A stretch of DNA of 64,000 nt from assembly GCF_900106645.1 (NCBI RefSeq), contig NZ_FNMV01000004.1, positions 186,001 to 250,000 on the forward strand, written 5' to 3'. Position 1 is the first letter of the stretch; the number at the start of each line of letters is the position of its first letter. Both the position numbers and the translations under genes were made by a program. Origin of the DNA: Flavobacterium degerlachei (lineage in GTDB: Bacteria; Bacteroidota; Bacteroidia; Flavobacteriales; Flavobacteriaceae). The notes below the pieces were generated by a model. It was not told where the DNA came from, did not search any database, and worked only from the letters and a program-made list of their open reading frames with translations. Positions 42,786-50,682 of the stretch are shown one piece after another.

Positions 42786-43021
42786 GTTAATTAGGATTAG
42801 TTTCAAATTAAAGTCTAATGACTTATCCTGTTTATAATTTGCGGTAATTATGTTTTTTTTCTGTTCTGTACGAAAGCTTCCCTATATAGTTTTCTATATG
42901 CAATAAAATTCATGCGCTATAATTGGGTCATTTAAGGTATTACTAATAAATGTTGTAAAACACTGTAATATAAACGTGAATTTTTCGTTAGTAATACTAA
43001 GGATAAATAAATAATGACATT

Positions 43022-43741
43022 ATGAAAAAGATACTGGTTTTAGCTTTACTTGTCATTATGATAAGCTCTTGTACAGAGAATTCGTCTGCATCAAAAAATG
43101 GAAATGTAACATTGAAAGTGTCTGCGGTATCGACTTCAGGCTTAACTTTTCCTGCTGCGCGAATGGCGTCAACTATAGTTATTACTGATTTTAAAATAAA
43201 CATCGGGAATATTAAATTTGAAACTGATGAAGATGACGATAGATATAACGAGGAACCTAGCCATGAAGATGTTAAACTGACTGGGCCCTTTTTGTTAGAT
43301 TTATTGGACACAAATAAAACATTGAGTCAAACAATTGCTTCTTTGACTGTTCCAAATGCCAAATATGAAGAAATAAAAATTAAGTTTGAAACGGGCATCG
43401 AAGTTGGAGATATGTTTGGCAAAAGCATTTTAATTAAAGGAACTATTGATGGGAAGGAATTTGTCTTTTGGAGTGACAAAGATGTTGAGTTAGAATTGGA
43501 TTTTAATGAGCCATCTAAAGATTTCACAGTCAATAGCAACGATATTTCACTTAATATAAAAATACAAATAGATGCGCTGGTGGCCAAACTCACCTCTTTA
43601 GCCAGTCAAAATCTATTATTAGACAGGGATGGAGATGGTATTATCGAAATTAGTACTGGCGATGACGATGGCCATCATGATATAGGGGAGATAATAAAAA
43701 AATTATTGGAACACGAAATGCATTTAGATGACAAGGATTAA
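43022..43741 (+). CDS. Lipoprotein with a Ca-binding-like DxDxDG loop (family uncertain)
   Basis: 239 residues. The lipoprotein signal (MKKILVLALLVIMISSC) places Cys 17 at the mature end. Residues 25-180 look like a beta sandwich: NVTLKVSAVSTSG, TIVITDFKINIGNIKFE, KYEEIKIKFETGIEVGD. This layout recalls the DUF4382 lipoproteins, but I am not sure. Near 205 is DRDGDGIIEI, a calmodulin/dockerin-type Ca-binding loop, and the flanks are acid- and His-rich (GDDDGHHDIG). A role in metal binding at the outer membrane is a guess. It is monocistronic with a terminator at 43766-43801; no promoter was identified in the 43.0-kb gap. Confidence 0.7.
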   Translation: MKKILVLALLVIMISSCTENSSASKNGNVTLKVSAVSTSGLTFPAARMASTIVITDFKINIGNIKFETDEDDDRYNEEPSHEDVKLTGPFLLDLLDTNKTLSQTIASLTVPNAKYEEIKIKFETGIEVGDMFGKSILIKGTIDGKEFVFWSDKDVELELDFNEPSKDFTVNSNDISLNIKIQIDALVAKLTSLASQNLLLDRDGDGIIEISTGDDDGHHDIGEIIKKLLEHEMHLDDKD

Positions 43742-43765
43742 ACAAAAATGGATATAAAATTATCA

Positions 43766-43801
43766 AAAAAGAGGCTGTCTTAATAAGATGGCCTCTTTTT
43801 G
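43766..43801 (+). terminator. Terminator after the Ca-loop lipoprotein gene
   Basis: AAAAAGAGGC and GCCTCTTTTT pair, with a further inner stem TCTTA/TAAGA in the loop, then a T-run. Confidence 0.75.
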
Positions 43802-43836
43802 TTTATAATAGTATTTAAACTTCAAAATCAAATGCT

Positions 43837-43844
43837 TAAATTTG
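43837..43844 (+). promoter_or_regulatory. ffh promoter -7 element TAAATTTG
   Basis: An exact match 21 bases before ATG 43866; no clear -33 at normal spacing. Confidence 0.5.
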
Positions 43845-43865
43845 CAGCTCAATAAATAAAAAATC

Positions 43866-45218
43866 ATGTTCGATAATTTAAGCGATAAACTAGACAAAGC
43901 CTTTCATATACTTAAAGGGCACGGGAAAATAACTGAGGTAAACGTAGCCGAAACTTTGAAAGAAGTTCGTCGTGCCTTACTTGATGCCGATGTGAATTTC
44001 AAAATTGCCAAGGATTTTACTACTAGAGTGAAAGAGAAAGCGCTTGGACAAGACGTTTTAACTACACTTCAACCAGGACAATTGTTGGTGAAGTTGGTAA
44101 AAGATGAGCTTACTGAATTAATGGGTGGTGATGTAGCTGGAATTAATCTTTCAGGTGCGCCAACAGTTATTTTGATGTCAGGTTTACAAGGTTCTGGAAA
44201 AACAACTTTTTCTGGAAAACTGGCTAATTATCTGCAAACAAAAAAGAATAAAAAACCTCTATTGGTTGCCTGTGATATCTATCGTCCAGCGGCAATACAA
44301 CAATTATACGTTGTTGGAGATTCGATAGGCGTTGAGGTATACTCAGAGCCTGAGAATAAAAATCCTGTTGAAATTGCTCAAAATGCAATTAAACATGCCA
44401 AAGCAAATGGATTTAATGTTGTAATTGTCGATACAGCGGGTCGTTTGGCTGTTGATAAAGAAATGATGGACGAGATTGCTCGTGTTCATAAAGCAATTGA
44501 GCCTCAAGAAACTTTGTTTGTTGTGGATGCGATGACAGGTCAAGATGCAGTGAATACGGCAAAAGCCTTTAATGACATATTAAATTTTGATGGGGTAATC
44601 CTTACTAAATTAGATGGTGATACTCGCGGTGGAGCTGCACTTTCTATTAAAACGGTGGTTAATAAACCAATTAAGTTTGTAGGAACTGGAGAAAAAATGG
44701 AAGCTATTGATGTGTTCTATCCTGTACGTATGGCAGAACGTATCCTGGGAATGGGAGATGTTGTGTCTTTGGTAGAAAGAGCACAAGAGCAGTTTGATGA
44801 AGATGAAGCTAGAAAAATTCAAAGAAAAATCGCTAAAAATGAATTTGGTTTTGACGACTTCTTGTCTCAAATTCAGCAAGTGAAGAAAATGGGTAACATG
44901 AAAGATTTGGTAGGAATGATACCAGGTGCTTCAAAGGCGATGAAAGATGTAGAGATTGAAGATGATGCTTTCAAGCACATTGAGGCAATTATTCATTCGA
45001 TGACTCCAATCGAAAGGACAAAACCATCGGTTATAGATGTGAAAAGAAAAGCTAGAATTGCAAAAGGTTCTGGGACAAAAATTGAGCAAGTGAATCAACT
45101 GATGAAACAGTTTGAGCAAATGAGCAAGATGATGAAAATGATGCAAGGGCCGGGAGGAAAGAACCTTATGAAAATGATGGGTGGAATGAAAGGAATGCCG
45201 GGCGGAATGCAAGGATAA
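43866..45218 (+). CDS. ffh: Signal recognition particle protein Ffh
   Basis: 450 residues. The N domain (about 1-85) is followed by the GTPase G domain with G1 GLQGSGKTT (106-114), ACDIYRPAAIQQL, DTAGRL and TKLDGD. The M domain (about 310-450) contains the signal-sequence-binding helices and ends in a Met/Gly-rich tail (MMKMMQGPGG and MKGMPGGMQG). It binds 4.5S RNA and the signal sequences of nascent membrane proteins and docks with FtsY. It is slightly longer than some orthologues because of the tail. It ends at the terminator 45228-45272, so folD is separate. Confidence 0.96.
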   Translation: MFDNLSDKLDKAFHILKGHGKITEVNVAETLKEVRRALLDADVNFKIAKDFTTRVKEKALGQDVLTTLQPGQLLVKLVKDELTELMGGDVAGINLSGAPTVILMSGLQGSGKTTFSGKLANYLQTKKNKKPLLVACDIYRPAAIQQLYVVGDSIGVEVYSEPENKNPVEIAQNAIKHAKANGFNVVIVDTAGRLAVDKEMMDEIARVHKAIEPQETLFVVDAMTGQDAVNTAKAFNDILNFDGVILTKLDGDTRGGAALSIKTVVNKPIKFVGTGEKMEAIDVFYPVRMAERILGMGDVVSLVERAQEQFDEDEARKIQRKIAKNEFGFDDFLSQIQQVKKMGNMKDLVGMIPGASKAMKDVEIEDDAFKHIEAIIHSMTPIERTKPSVIDVKRKARIAKGSGTKIEQVNQLMKQFEQMSKMMKMMQGPGGKNLMKMMGGMKGMPGGMQG

Positions 45219-45227
45219 AATATTTTT

Positions 45228-45272
45228 AAGGTTTAAAGTTTCATGTTAATGAATACTTTAAACCTTATTTTT
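45228..45272 (+). terminator. ffh terminator
   Basis: AAGGTTTAAAGT and ACTTTAAACCTT form a 12-base stem with an inner stem TTCAT/ATGAA, then a T-run. Confidence 0.7.
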
Positions 45273-45353
45273 TTAATGAAAATAAATAACTACTAAACCT
45301 TAAAGTTTAAGGTAATCAAAACTTTAAACATTAAACTTTAAACATTTTTAAAA

Positions 45354-46241
45354 ATGCAACTACTAGACGGAAAAAAAACAGCAGAAGATATTAAAGGCGA
45401 AATCGCTGCCGAAGTGCAAAAAATTAAAGATAATGGTGGCAAAGTCCCTCATTTGGCAGCTGTTATTGTTGGTAACGATGGCGCTAGTTTAACTTACGTG
45501 GGTAGTAAGGTAAAGGCTTGCGAGAGAGTGGGTTTTGAATCTACTTTAGTGAAATTACCAAGTACTACTACCGAAATCGAATTGTTGAACAAGATCAAGG
45601 AGTTGAATGAAAATGACGATATTGACGGTTTCATTGTTCAATTGCCTCTTCCAGAGCAAATTGACGAACAAAAAGTATTGATGGCAGTTGACCCGAGTAA
45701 AGATGTAGACGGATTCCATCCTGAAAATTTCGGTAAAATGGCATTGGATATGAGTACTTTTATTCCTGCAACACCTTTTGGAATCTTAGAATTACTAGAG
45801 CGTTATGGAGTAGAAACTAAAGGAAAACATACTGTTGTTATTGGACGTAGTCATATAGTGGGAAGACCAATGAGTATCTTAATGGGAAGAAAAGGTTTCC
45901 CTGGTAACTCAACCGTTACCTTAACACATAGTTATACTAAAAATATTGAGGAAATCACGATTCAAGCAGATATTATAATCACTGCTTTGGGAGTTCCTAA
46001 TTATCTGAAAGCTGACATGGTGAAGGATGGAGTAGTGGTAATAGATGTTGGAATTACTCGCGTTCCTGATGATTCAAATGCTAAGGGGTATGTAATTACT
46101 GGAGACGTTGATTTTGAAAATGTAAGTAAAAAATCGTCTTTTATTACTCCAGTTCCTGGAGGTGTTGGACCAATGACAATTGCGATGTTATTAAAAAACA
46201 CGTTATTGGCTAGGGAGATGAGAATTGCAAGAAAAAACTAA
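45354..46241 (+). CDS. folD: Bifunctional methylene-THF dehydrogenase / methenyl-THF cyclohydrolase
   Basis: A 295-residue enzyme of one-carbon metabolism that interconverts methylene-, methenyl- and formyl-tetrahydrofolate. The catalytic Tyr-Lys pair is in SLTYVGSKVKACERVG (near residue 53). PSKDVDGFHPENFGK, GRSHIVGRPMSILMGRKG and the C-terminal FITPVPGGVGPMTIAMLL are the family's second and third signatures. It uses NADP(H). The 135-base gap from ffh contains repeated TTTAAAC words but no clear promoter. A terminator separates it from the DUF1801 gene. Confidence 0.95.
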   Translation: MQLLDGKKTAEDIKGEIAAEVQKIKDNGGKVPHLAAVIVGNDGASLTYVGSKVKACERVGFESTLVKLPSTTTEIELLNKIKELNENDDIDGFIVQLPLPEQIDEQKVLMAVDPSKDVDGFHPENFGKMALDMSTFIPATPFGILELLERYGVETKGKHTVVIGRSHIVGRPMSILMGRKGFPGNSTVTLTHSYTKNIEEITIQADIIITALGVPNYLKADMVKDGVVVIDVGITRVPDDSNAKGYVITGDVDFENVSKKSSFITPVPGGVGPMTIAMLLKNTLLAREMRIARKN

Positions 46242-46249
46242 AAAGATAC

Positions 46250-46282
46250 AAGCCTATCCGTTTCGGCAGATAGGCTTTTTTT
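46250..46282 (+). terminator. folD terminator
   Basis: AAGCCTATC and GATAGGCTT pair around a 10-base loop and run into a T-tract. The next ATG is at 46286, so the DUF1801 gene must have its own start of transcription or depend on read-through. Confidence 0.7.
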
Positions 46283-46285
46283 ATT

Positions 46286-46681
46286 ATGGGAAACACACAA
46301 GGTATAGAATTTAGTACGGTCGATGAATTCTTAGACTATCTTCCTGCAGACGAACTGGAAATAGTTCTTTTGCTACGCAAGATTATTTTAGAATGTATGC
46401 CTGACTGTAAAGAGAAATTGGCTAACAATGTTCCTTTTTACTATCGTCATTCTCGAATTTGCTATATATGGCCAGCGACAATTCCCTGGGAGAAAGTTTC
46501 AAAAGGAGTTGCAATTGGTTTTTGCAAAGGCGATTCTCTTTTGGATGAAACTTTTGAAACTACAAAATTCACTTTCAACTTAATAAAGGAAATAGACATC
46601 GATTTTGTAAAACAACAAATTCAGGAAGCTATCTTGGTTGACGAGAAAATTGTTAAAGCAAGAAGACGGAAAATTCAGTAA
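46286..46681 (+). CDS. DUF1801 domain-containing protein
   Basis: A 131-residue soluble protein. VDEFLDYLPADELEIVLLLRKIIL opens the YdhG/DUF1801 fold, a conserved Trp/aromatic cluster lies in RICYIWPATIP, and SKGVAIGFCKGDSLLD is the central strand pair. The C-terminus is basic (KIVKARRRKIQ). It is a small uncharacterised alpha/beta protein, similar in fold to iron- or copper-chaperone-like and YdhG proteins. It follows folD after a terminator and has a bidirectional terminator (46727-46775) downstream. Confidence 0.8.
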   Translation: MGNTQGIEFSTVDEFLDYLPADELEIVLLLRKIILECMPDCKEKLANNVPFYYRHSRICYIWPATIPWEKVSKGVAIGFCKGDSLLDETFETTKFTFNLIKEIDIDFVKQQIQEAILVDEKIVKARRRKIQ

Positions 46682-46726
46682 ATTCAATTTAGAAACAGAA
46701 AATAATAGGTGTAATATTCAAACACG

Positions 46727-46775
46727 AAATTCACTAATTTACAGGAGTTAATTTGTGCAAATTAGTGAATTTTTT
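46727..46775. terminator. Bidirectional terminator, DUF1801 / rluF
   Basis: AAATTCACTAATTT and AAATTAGTGAATTT form a 14-base stem with an 18-base loop, between convergent genes. Confidence 0.7.
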
Positions 46776-46807
46776 GTTTTTATTTTAAATAGAATAACTT
46801 CTTTAAG

Positions 46808-47620
46808 CTAATAATCTCCTCTTTTCTTAAATCTCGGGTCATCTCTTTTGATGAACTCGGTTCTTCGTCTTGGTGCTTCCTCTTTTGGTAAACTTGCTTC
46901 TTCCGTTTTGCTTGAAGGTTCAATAAGTTCGTTCAATTCTTTTATTTCGGCATCAGTCAAATCGCGGTACCTTCCCATTGGAATGTCAAGCGAAATATTG
47001 ATAATACGGATGCGTTTTAGCGCTGTTACTTCATAACCAAGATATTCGCACATTCTACGAATTTGGCGGTTTAAACCTTGCGTTAAAATGATTTTGAAAA
47101 TGTATTTGCTAATTTGTTCTACTTTACATTTTCGGGTAACAGTATCTAAAATAGGGATTCCATTTCCCATTCTTTCTATGAAGCGATCCGTGATAGGTTT
47201 GTTGACTGTTACAGTATATTCTTTTTCGTGATTATTTCTCGCACGAAGTATTTTATTGACAATATCCCCATCATTAGTAATGAAAATCAATCCTTCACTA
47301 GCTTTATCTAGTCTTCCAATTGGGAAAATACGTTTAGGATAATTGATGTAATCAACAATGTTGTTGCGAACATCTAAATTAGTGGTGCATTCTATTCCAA
47401 CAGGTTTGTAGAAAGCAAGGTAAACGGATTTCTCATTTTTTTCACGGATTAACTTACCGTCAATACGTACTTCGTCGCTGGGAGAGACTTTTGTACCTAG
47501 TTCAGGAACGACACCATTGATGGTTACACGACCTTCTTCAATGATTTTGTCCGCTTCTCTACGTGAGCAATATCCAGTTTCTCCTATGAATTTGTTAAGA
47601 CGTTTCAGATTTTCTTCCAT
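46808..47620 (-). CDS. rluF: 23S rRNA pseudouridine synthase RluF-type
   Basis: 270 residues. An S4 RNA-binding domain (about 5-60; LNKFIGETGYCSRREADKIIEEG) is followed by the pseudouridine synthase domain. The catalytic Asp is D105 in GRLDKASEGLIFITNDG, and the downstream signature is GLNRQIRRMCEYLGYEV. This combination is the RluF/RluB class; the DKASEGL pattern is that of RluF (23S U2604). The C-terminal 40 residues are a charged, Arg/Lys-rich tail (PRRRTEFIKRDDPRFKKRG). The mRNA seems to start at or next to the ATG (see promoter at 47625). Confidence 0.88.
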   Translation of the reverse strand: MEENLKRLNKFIGETGYCSRREADKIIEEGRVTINGVVPELGTKVSPSDEVRIDGKLIREKNEKSVYLAFYKPVGIECTTNLDVRNNIVDYINYPKRIFPIGRLDKASEGLIFITNDGDIVNKILRARNNHEKEYTVTVNKPITDRFIERMGNGIPILDTVTRKCKVEQISKYIFKIILTQGLNRQIRRMCEYLGYEVTALKRIRIINISLDIPMGRYRDLTDAEIKELNELIEPSSKTEEASLPKEEAPRRRTEFIKRDDPRFKKRGDY

Positions 47621-47624
47621 ACTG

Positions 47625-47632
47625 CAAAAGTA
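47625..47632 (-). promoter_or_regulatory. -7 element TACTTTTG immediately before rluF
   Basis: An exact match ending only 4 bases before the ATG (47620-47618), so transcription would begin at or next to the start codon. Confidence 0.45.
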
Positions 47633-47721
47633 AGACTAAATTGTTTAACCGTTAATAAGCTACTTTGATTATTTGCGTAACAGTCGAAAAAGAAGAGAAT
47701 TTAGCTATGGAATGAATTGCT

Positions 47722-48570
47722 TTATTCAGTTTCGAATAAGAAACGAGCAATTTTTGTGTAAAGTGCATCATCGTGCAAACTATGTCCTAGGCCAGTTGTT
47801 TTAATGAAAATAGAGTCTTTCCAACTACTGGCTATTTTTTTTCCTTCTTCAAATAGTACGACTGTATCGTCAGTATCATGAGCGATAAAACCTTTTGTTT
47901 TTATTTTAGAAGCAAATAGTTTTCCTGAAAAGTTTTCTAATTGAAGGTTGAAGCTTTTTAAATAATGTTTTTCAAGACCTTTTGAAATAATGGAGTTTAA
48001 ACTCAATAAGTTGATGTAGTTATTAAGGATTATGTTAAAATCACTCGGTGATCCTAATATTACCATTTTTTCTAGATCATTATCTTGATAAACGGATTGA
48101 TAATATAAACATGTTTTTGCTCCTAAAGAATGTCCTATAAGATGTTTGGGATTGTATTTTTGAAACAATACATGAATAAATTCCGCATATTGAGGGATGT
48201 TAAATTCCTTACCGCTTGATAAACCATGTGCGGGAGCATCGATGGCAATAATAGTGCTTCCTGATTTTTGTAAATAAGGCAGTATGTTTTCCCAGCGGGA
48301 GGCATTGCTCTCCCAGCCATGGACTAGTAGAATAACGTTACTATTTCCTTTCCAAGTATAGGATTGAAAATGATGCTCATTATGATGAAAAGTTTCGCTG
48401 ACTGTGTCTTGGAGTATTGTAGGAAGATTGCTTTTTGTCAGTCGGCCATCTCTGGGCTCGCTGAAAAGAGAATAAGCAATTTGAGTTGCTTTTATAGGAA
48501 ATATAAAACTTAAAAGGTTAATGTATAGACCAGCAGATTTGGTATAAAGGAAATAGATTAGCTTTTTCAC
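47722..48570 (-). CDS. Alpha/beta hydrolase
   Basis: 282 residues. The oxyanion-hole motif is VHGWESNASRW (84-94), the nucleophile S148 is in GHSLGAK (146-152), the acid is in IAHDTDDTVVL, and the catalytic His is in GLGHSLHDD. DAPAHGLSSG between them is also typical. The N-terminus is hydrophobic (about residues 1-25) and may anchor it to the membrane. The substrate is unknown; esterase or lipase chemistry is probable. It is monocistronic on the minus strand. Confidence 0.88.
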   Translation of the reverse strand: MKKLIYFLYTKSAGLYINLLSFIFPIKATQIAYSLFSEPRDGRLTKSNLPTILQDTVSETFHHNEHHFQSYTWKGNSNVILLVHGWESNASRWENILPYLQKSGSTIIAIDAPAHGLSSGKEFNIPQYAEFIHVLFQKYNPKHLIGHSLGAKTCLYYQSVYQDNDLEKMVILGSPSDFNIILNNYINLLSLNSIISKGLEKHYLKSFNLQLENFSGKLFASKIKTKGFIAHDTDDTVVLFEEGKKIASSWKDSIFIKTTGLGHSLHDDALYTKIARFLFETE

Positions 48571-48619
48571 ATGTTGATATTTACTGACTTTTATCGGTCA
48601 TGCTCATTTTATAAAAAAA

Positions 48620-48643
48620 AAGTCCCGATGTGAATCGGGACTT
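48620..48643 (-). terminator. Terminator of the Nif3/coiled-coil operon
   Basis: AAGTCCCGAT and ATCGGGACTT form a perfect 10-base stem with loop GTGA. The A-run to the left is a T-run on the minus strand. Confidence 0.8.
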
Positions 48644-48651
48644 AAATATAA

Positions 48652-49431
48652 TTAAAATTTAGAAAATAACTTTTCCATTTTTTCTTTTTCTTCTTCAGCT
48701 AATACGCTGTCAACTAAAATTCTTCCTGAATGCTCATCAATGATGATTTTCTTTCTTGAAGCAATTTCTACTTGTGTTTGAGGAGGAATTGTAAAGAATG
48801 ATCCTGCAGAAGCACCTCTTTCGATAGAAACAACTGCTAAACCATTACGAACGCTTGTTCTGATTCTAGTATAAGCAGCTAATAACCTTTCTTCAATTAA
48901 GTTTTGGTATTCAGCAGATTTCTCTGTTAAAAACTCTTCTTCTTTAGCAGTTTCGGCCATGATAGCGTCCAATTCTAGCTTTTTATGTTTCAAGTGATTA
49001 GATTTAGTTTCTAATCTCTCTTTTGATTGAGCGATAGTATCTTTCTTGTGCTCAATAGAAGCTTTCATTTCTTTCATTTGCTTTTCAGCTAATTGAATTT
49101 CAAGCTCTTGAAACTCAACCTCTTTTGTTAAAGAGTTGAATTCTCTATTGTTACGAACAGTTTCCTGTTGTTTAGTGTATTTCTTGATAGCCTCTTTATG
49201 CTCCTCAATTCCACTCTTTTTTGTTTTGATAAGGTCCTCGATAACTTCAAGTTCACTTTTCAATTTTTCAGAACGTGTGCTTAAACCCGCAACTTCATCT
49301 TCTAAATCTTCTACTTCAAGAGGAAGCTCTCCTCTTACGTTTCTGATTTCGTCAATTCTAGAGTCAATAAGTTGTAAGTCGTAAATTGCTCTTAACTTGT
49401 CCTCAACACTTAATTCTTTCGTATTCGCCAT
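48652..49431 (-). CDS. Coiled-coil protein of the C4-type zinc-ribbon (zf-RING_7/CdsZ-like) family, without the zinc Cys
   Basis: 259 residues. Residues 10-190 are a long antiparallel coiled coil (DEIRNVRGELPLEVEDLEDEV, TRSEKLKSELEVIEDLIK). The final ~55 residues have the family ending (RNGLAVVSIERGASAGSFFTIPPQTQVEIASR), where standard members carry two CxxC pairs for zinc. Here no Cys is present anywhere in that region, and the strands around the expected ligands are intact. It is encoded four bases upstream of, and coupled with, the Nif3-like gene (49435-50532). Its function is unknown; a coiled-coil scaffold or nucleic-acid-associated role is suspected in the family. Confidence 0.8.
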   Translation of the reverse strand: MANTKELSVEDKLRAIYDLQLIDSRIDEIRNVRGELPLEVEDLEDEVAGLSTRSEKLKSELEVIEDLIKTKKSGIEEHKEAIKKYTKQQETVRNNREFNSLTKEVEFQELEIQLAEKQMKEMKASIEHKKDTIAQSKERLETKSNHLKHKKLELDAIMAETAKEEEFLTEKSAEYQNLIEERLLAAYTRIRTSVRNGLAVVSIERGASAGSFFTIPPQTQVEIASRKKIIIDEHSGRILVDSVLAEEEKEKMEKLFSKF

Positions 49432-49434
49432 ATT

Positions 49435-50532
49435 CTATAAGTACTTAACTGGATTTGTATTTTCTTCAGATAAAATGATTGCAAAATTAAGGATTTTTTT
49501 CCGAAGATAGTCAACAATATAATTTTTTGTATAGCGTTCGCTTTCAAAATGTCCAATATCGGCTAAAAGAAGTCGATTTTCGGCCTCATAAAACTGATGG
49601 TACTTCAAATCAGCGGTTAAAAACGCATCGGCTCCAGCCAAAATTGCATTTTTTATGGCATAACTTCCAGAACCACCTAAAACGGCAACTTTTTTTATTT
49701 GCTTTCCTAAAAAAGTGGAATGGCGTATTCCTTCAGATTTCATTTTTTCCTTTACAAACAATAAGAAATCTTTTTCATCCATTGGGTTTTCAAATTCACC
49801 AAGCATTCCTAAACCTATATTTTGATGTTTGTTTTGTAGCTCGTATACTTCATAAGCAACTTCCTCATAAGCATGATTGCTAAAAAGGGCTTTTAGAATT
49901 TTGCTTTCCAAATATTTCTCAAAAGTAACTTCAATTTTGATTTCCTCACCTTGTACAAATTCAAAACGCTCTCCTAATTGTGGATTACTGTGTTCGTTCC
50001 CCATATAAGTCCCTATACCTTTCGAATTAAAACTGCAATCTTCATAATTACCTATGTTTCCTGCGCCAGCATCGAACAATGAATTTCGAAGTTTTTCGGC
50101 ATTTTCTGCAATTGTATAGGTGATGAGCTTTCTAATAAAATTTTCTTTTGGGATTAAAATTGTAGTGTTTGTTAAACCAAGCGCATCGCAGAATATTTTA
50201 TTGACTCCATCTTGATGGTTGTCTAAAGCTGTGTGGACAGAATAAATCGCAATGTCGTTTTTAATGGCTTTTATGATGGAACGCTCCACGTAATTTTTTC
50301 CAGTAATTTTTTTTATGCCTGAGAATAAAATGGGATGAAAACAAACAACCAAATTGCAGTCTTTGGCAATTGCTTCTTCTAATACACTCTCGAGCGCATC
50401 ATGACAAACTAAGACTCCTGTTGCTTCTGTGTCAGGGTTTCCCACTAATAGACCTACATTGTCAAAATCTTCGGCATAAGCAAGAGGCGCCATTTCTTCA
50501 AGTACGGAAAGGATTTCTTTTATTTTACTCAT
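49435..50532 (-). CDS. Nif3-like dinuclear metal-centre protein (NIF3/YbgI type with central insertion)
   Basis: 365 residues. The metal-binding His and Asp are in VVCFHPILF, YSVHTALDNHQDGVN and the C-terminal LLADIGHFESERY and ADAFLTADLKYHQF. The extra domain at about 125-235 (GAGNIGNYEDCSFNSKGIGTY) is the Nif3 insertion common in Bacteroidetes. The members form hexameric toroids with two metal ions; GTP cyclohydrolase activity is claimed for some, but the true role is uncertain. The first gene of a two-gene operon with the coiled-coil protein; this pairing is widespread, which suggests a shared job. Confidence 0.88.
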   Translation of the reverse strand: MSKIKEILSVLEEMAPLAYAEDFDNVGLLVGNPDTEATGVLVCHDALESVLEEAIAKDCNLVVCFHPILFSGIKKITGKNYVERSIIKAIKNDIAIYSVHTALDNHQDGVNKIFCDALGLTNTTILIPKENFIRKLITYTIAENAEKLRNSLFDAGAGNIGNYEDCSFNSKGIGTYMGNEHSNPQLGERFEFVQGEEIKIEVTFEKYLESKILKALFSNHAYEEVAYEVYELQNKHQNIGLGMLGEFENPMDEKDFLLFVKEKMKSEGIRHSTFLGKQIKKVAVLGGSGSYAIKNAILAGADAFLTADLKYHQFYEAENRLLLADIGHFESERYTKNYIVDYLRKKILNFAIILSEENTNPVKYL

Positions 50533-50682
50533 CGTTTAGCTTTTTTGTATTCGTGAATCTTCGATTTCATGATTTTTTAGTTTAAAGTCTACTGCTTAAA
50601 GTTTGATGGTCGGGGAACTTTAAACTTTAAACAAAAGAGACAAAATATTTAATTCAAAGATAATTTATTATACTTTCGTATT

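Noticed and set aside
43327..43593. Minus-strand frame inside the Ca-loop lipoprotein gene
   Set aside because: Shadow of the real gene on the plus strand; no independent motif.
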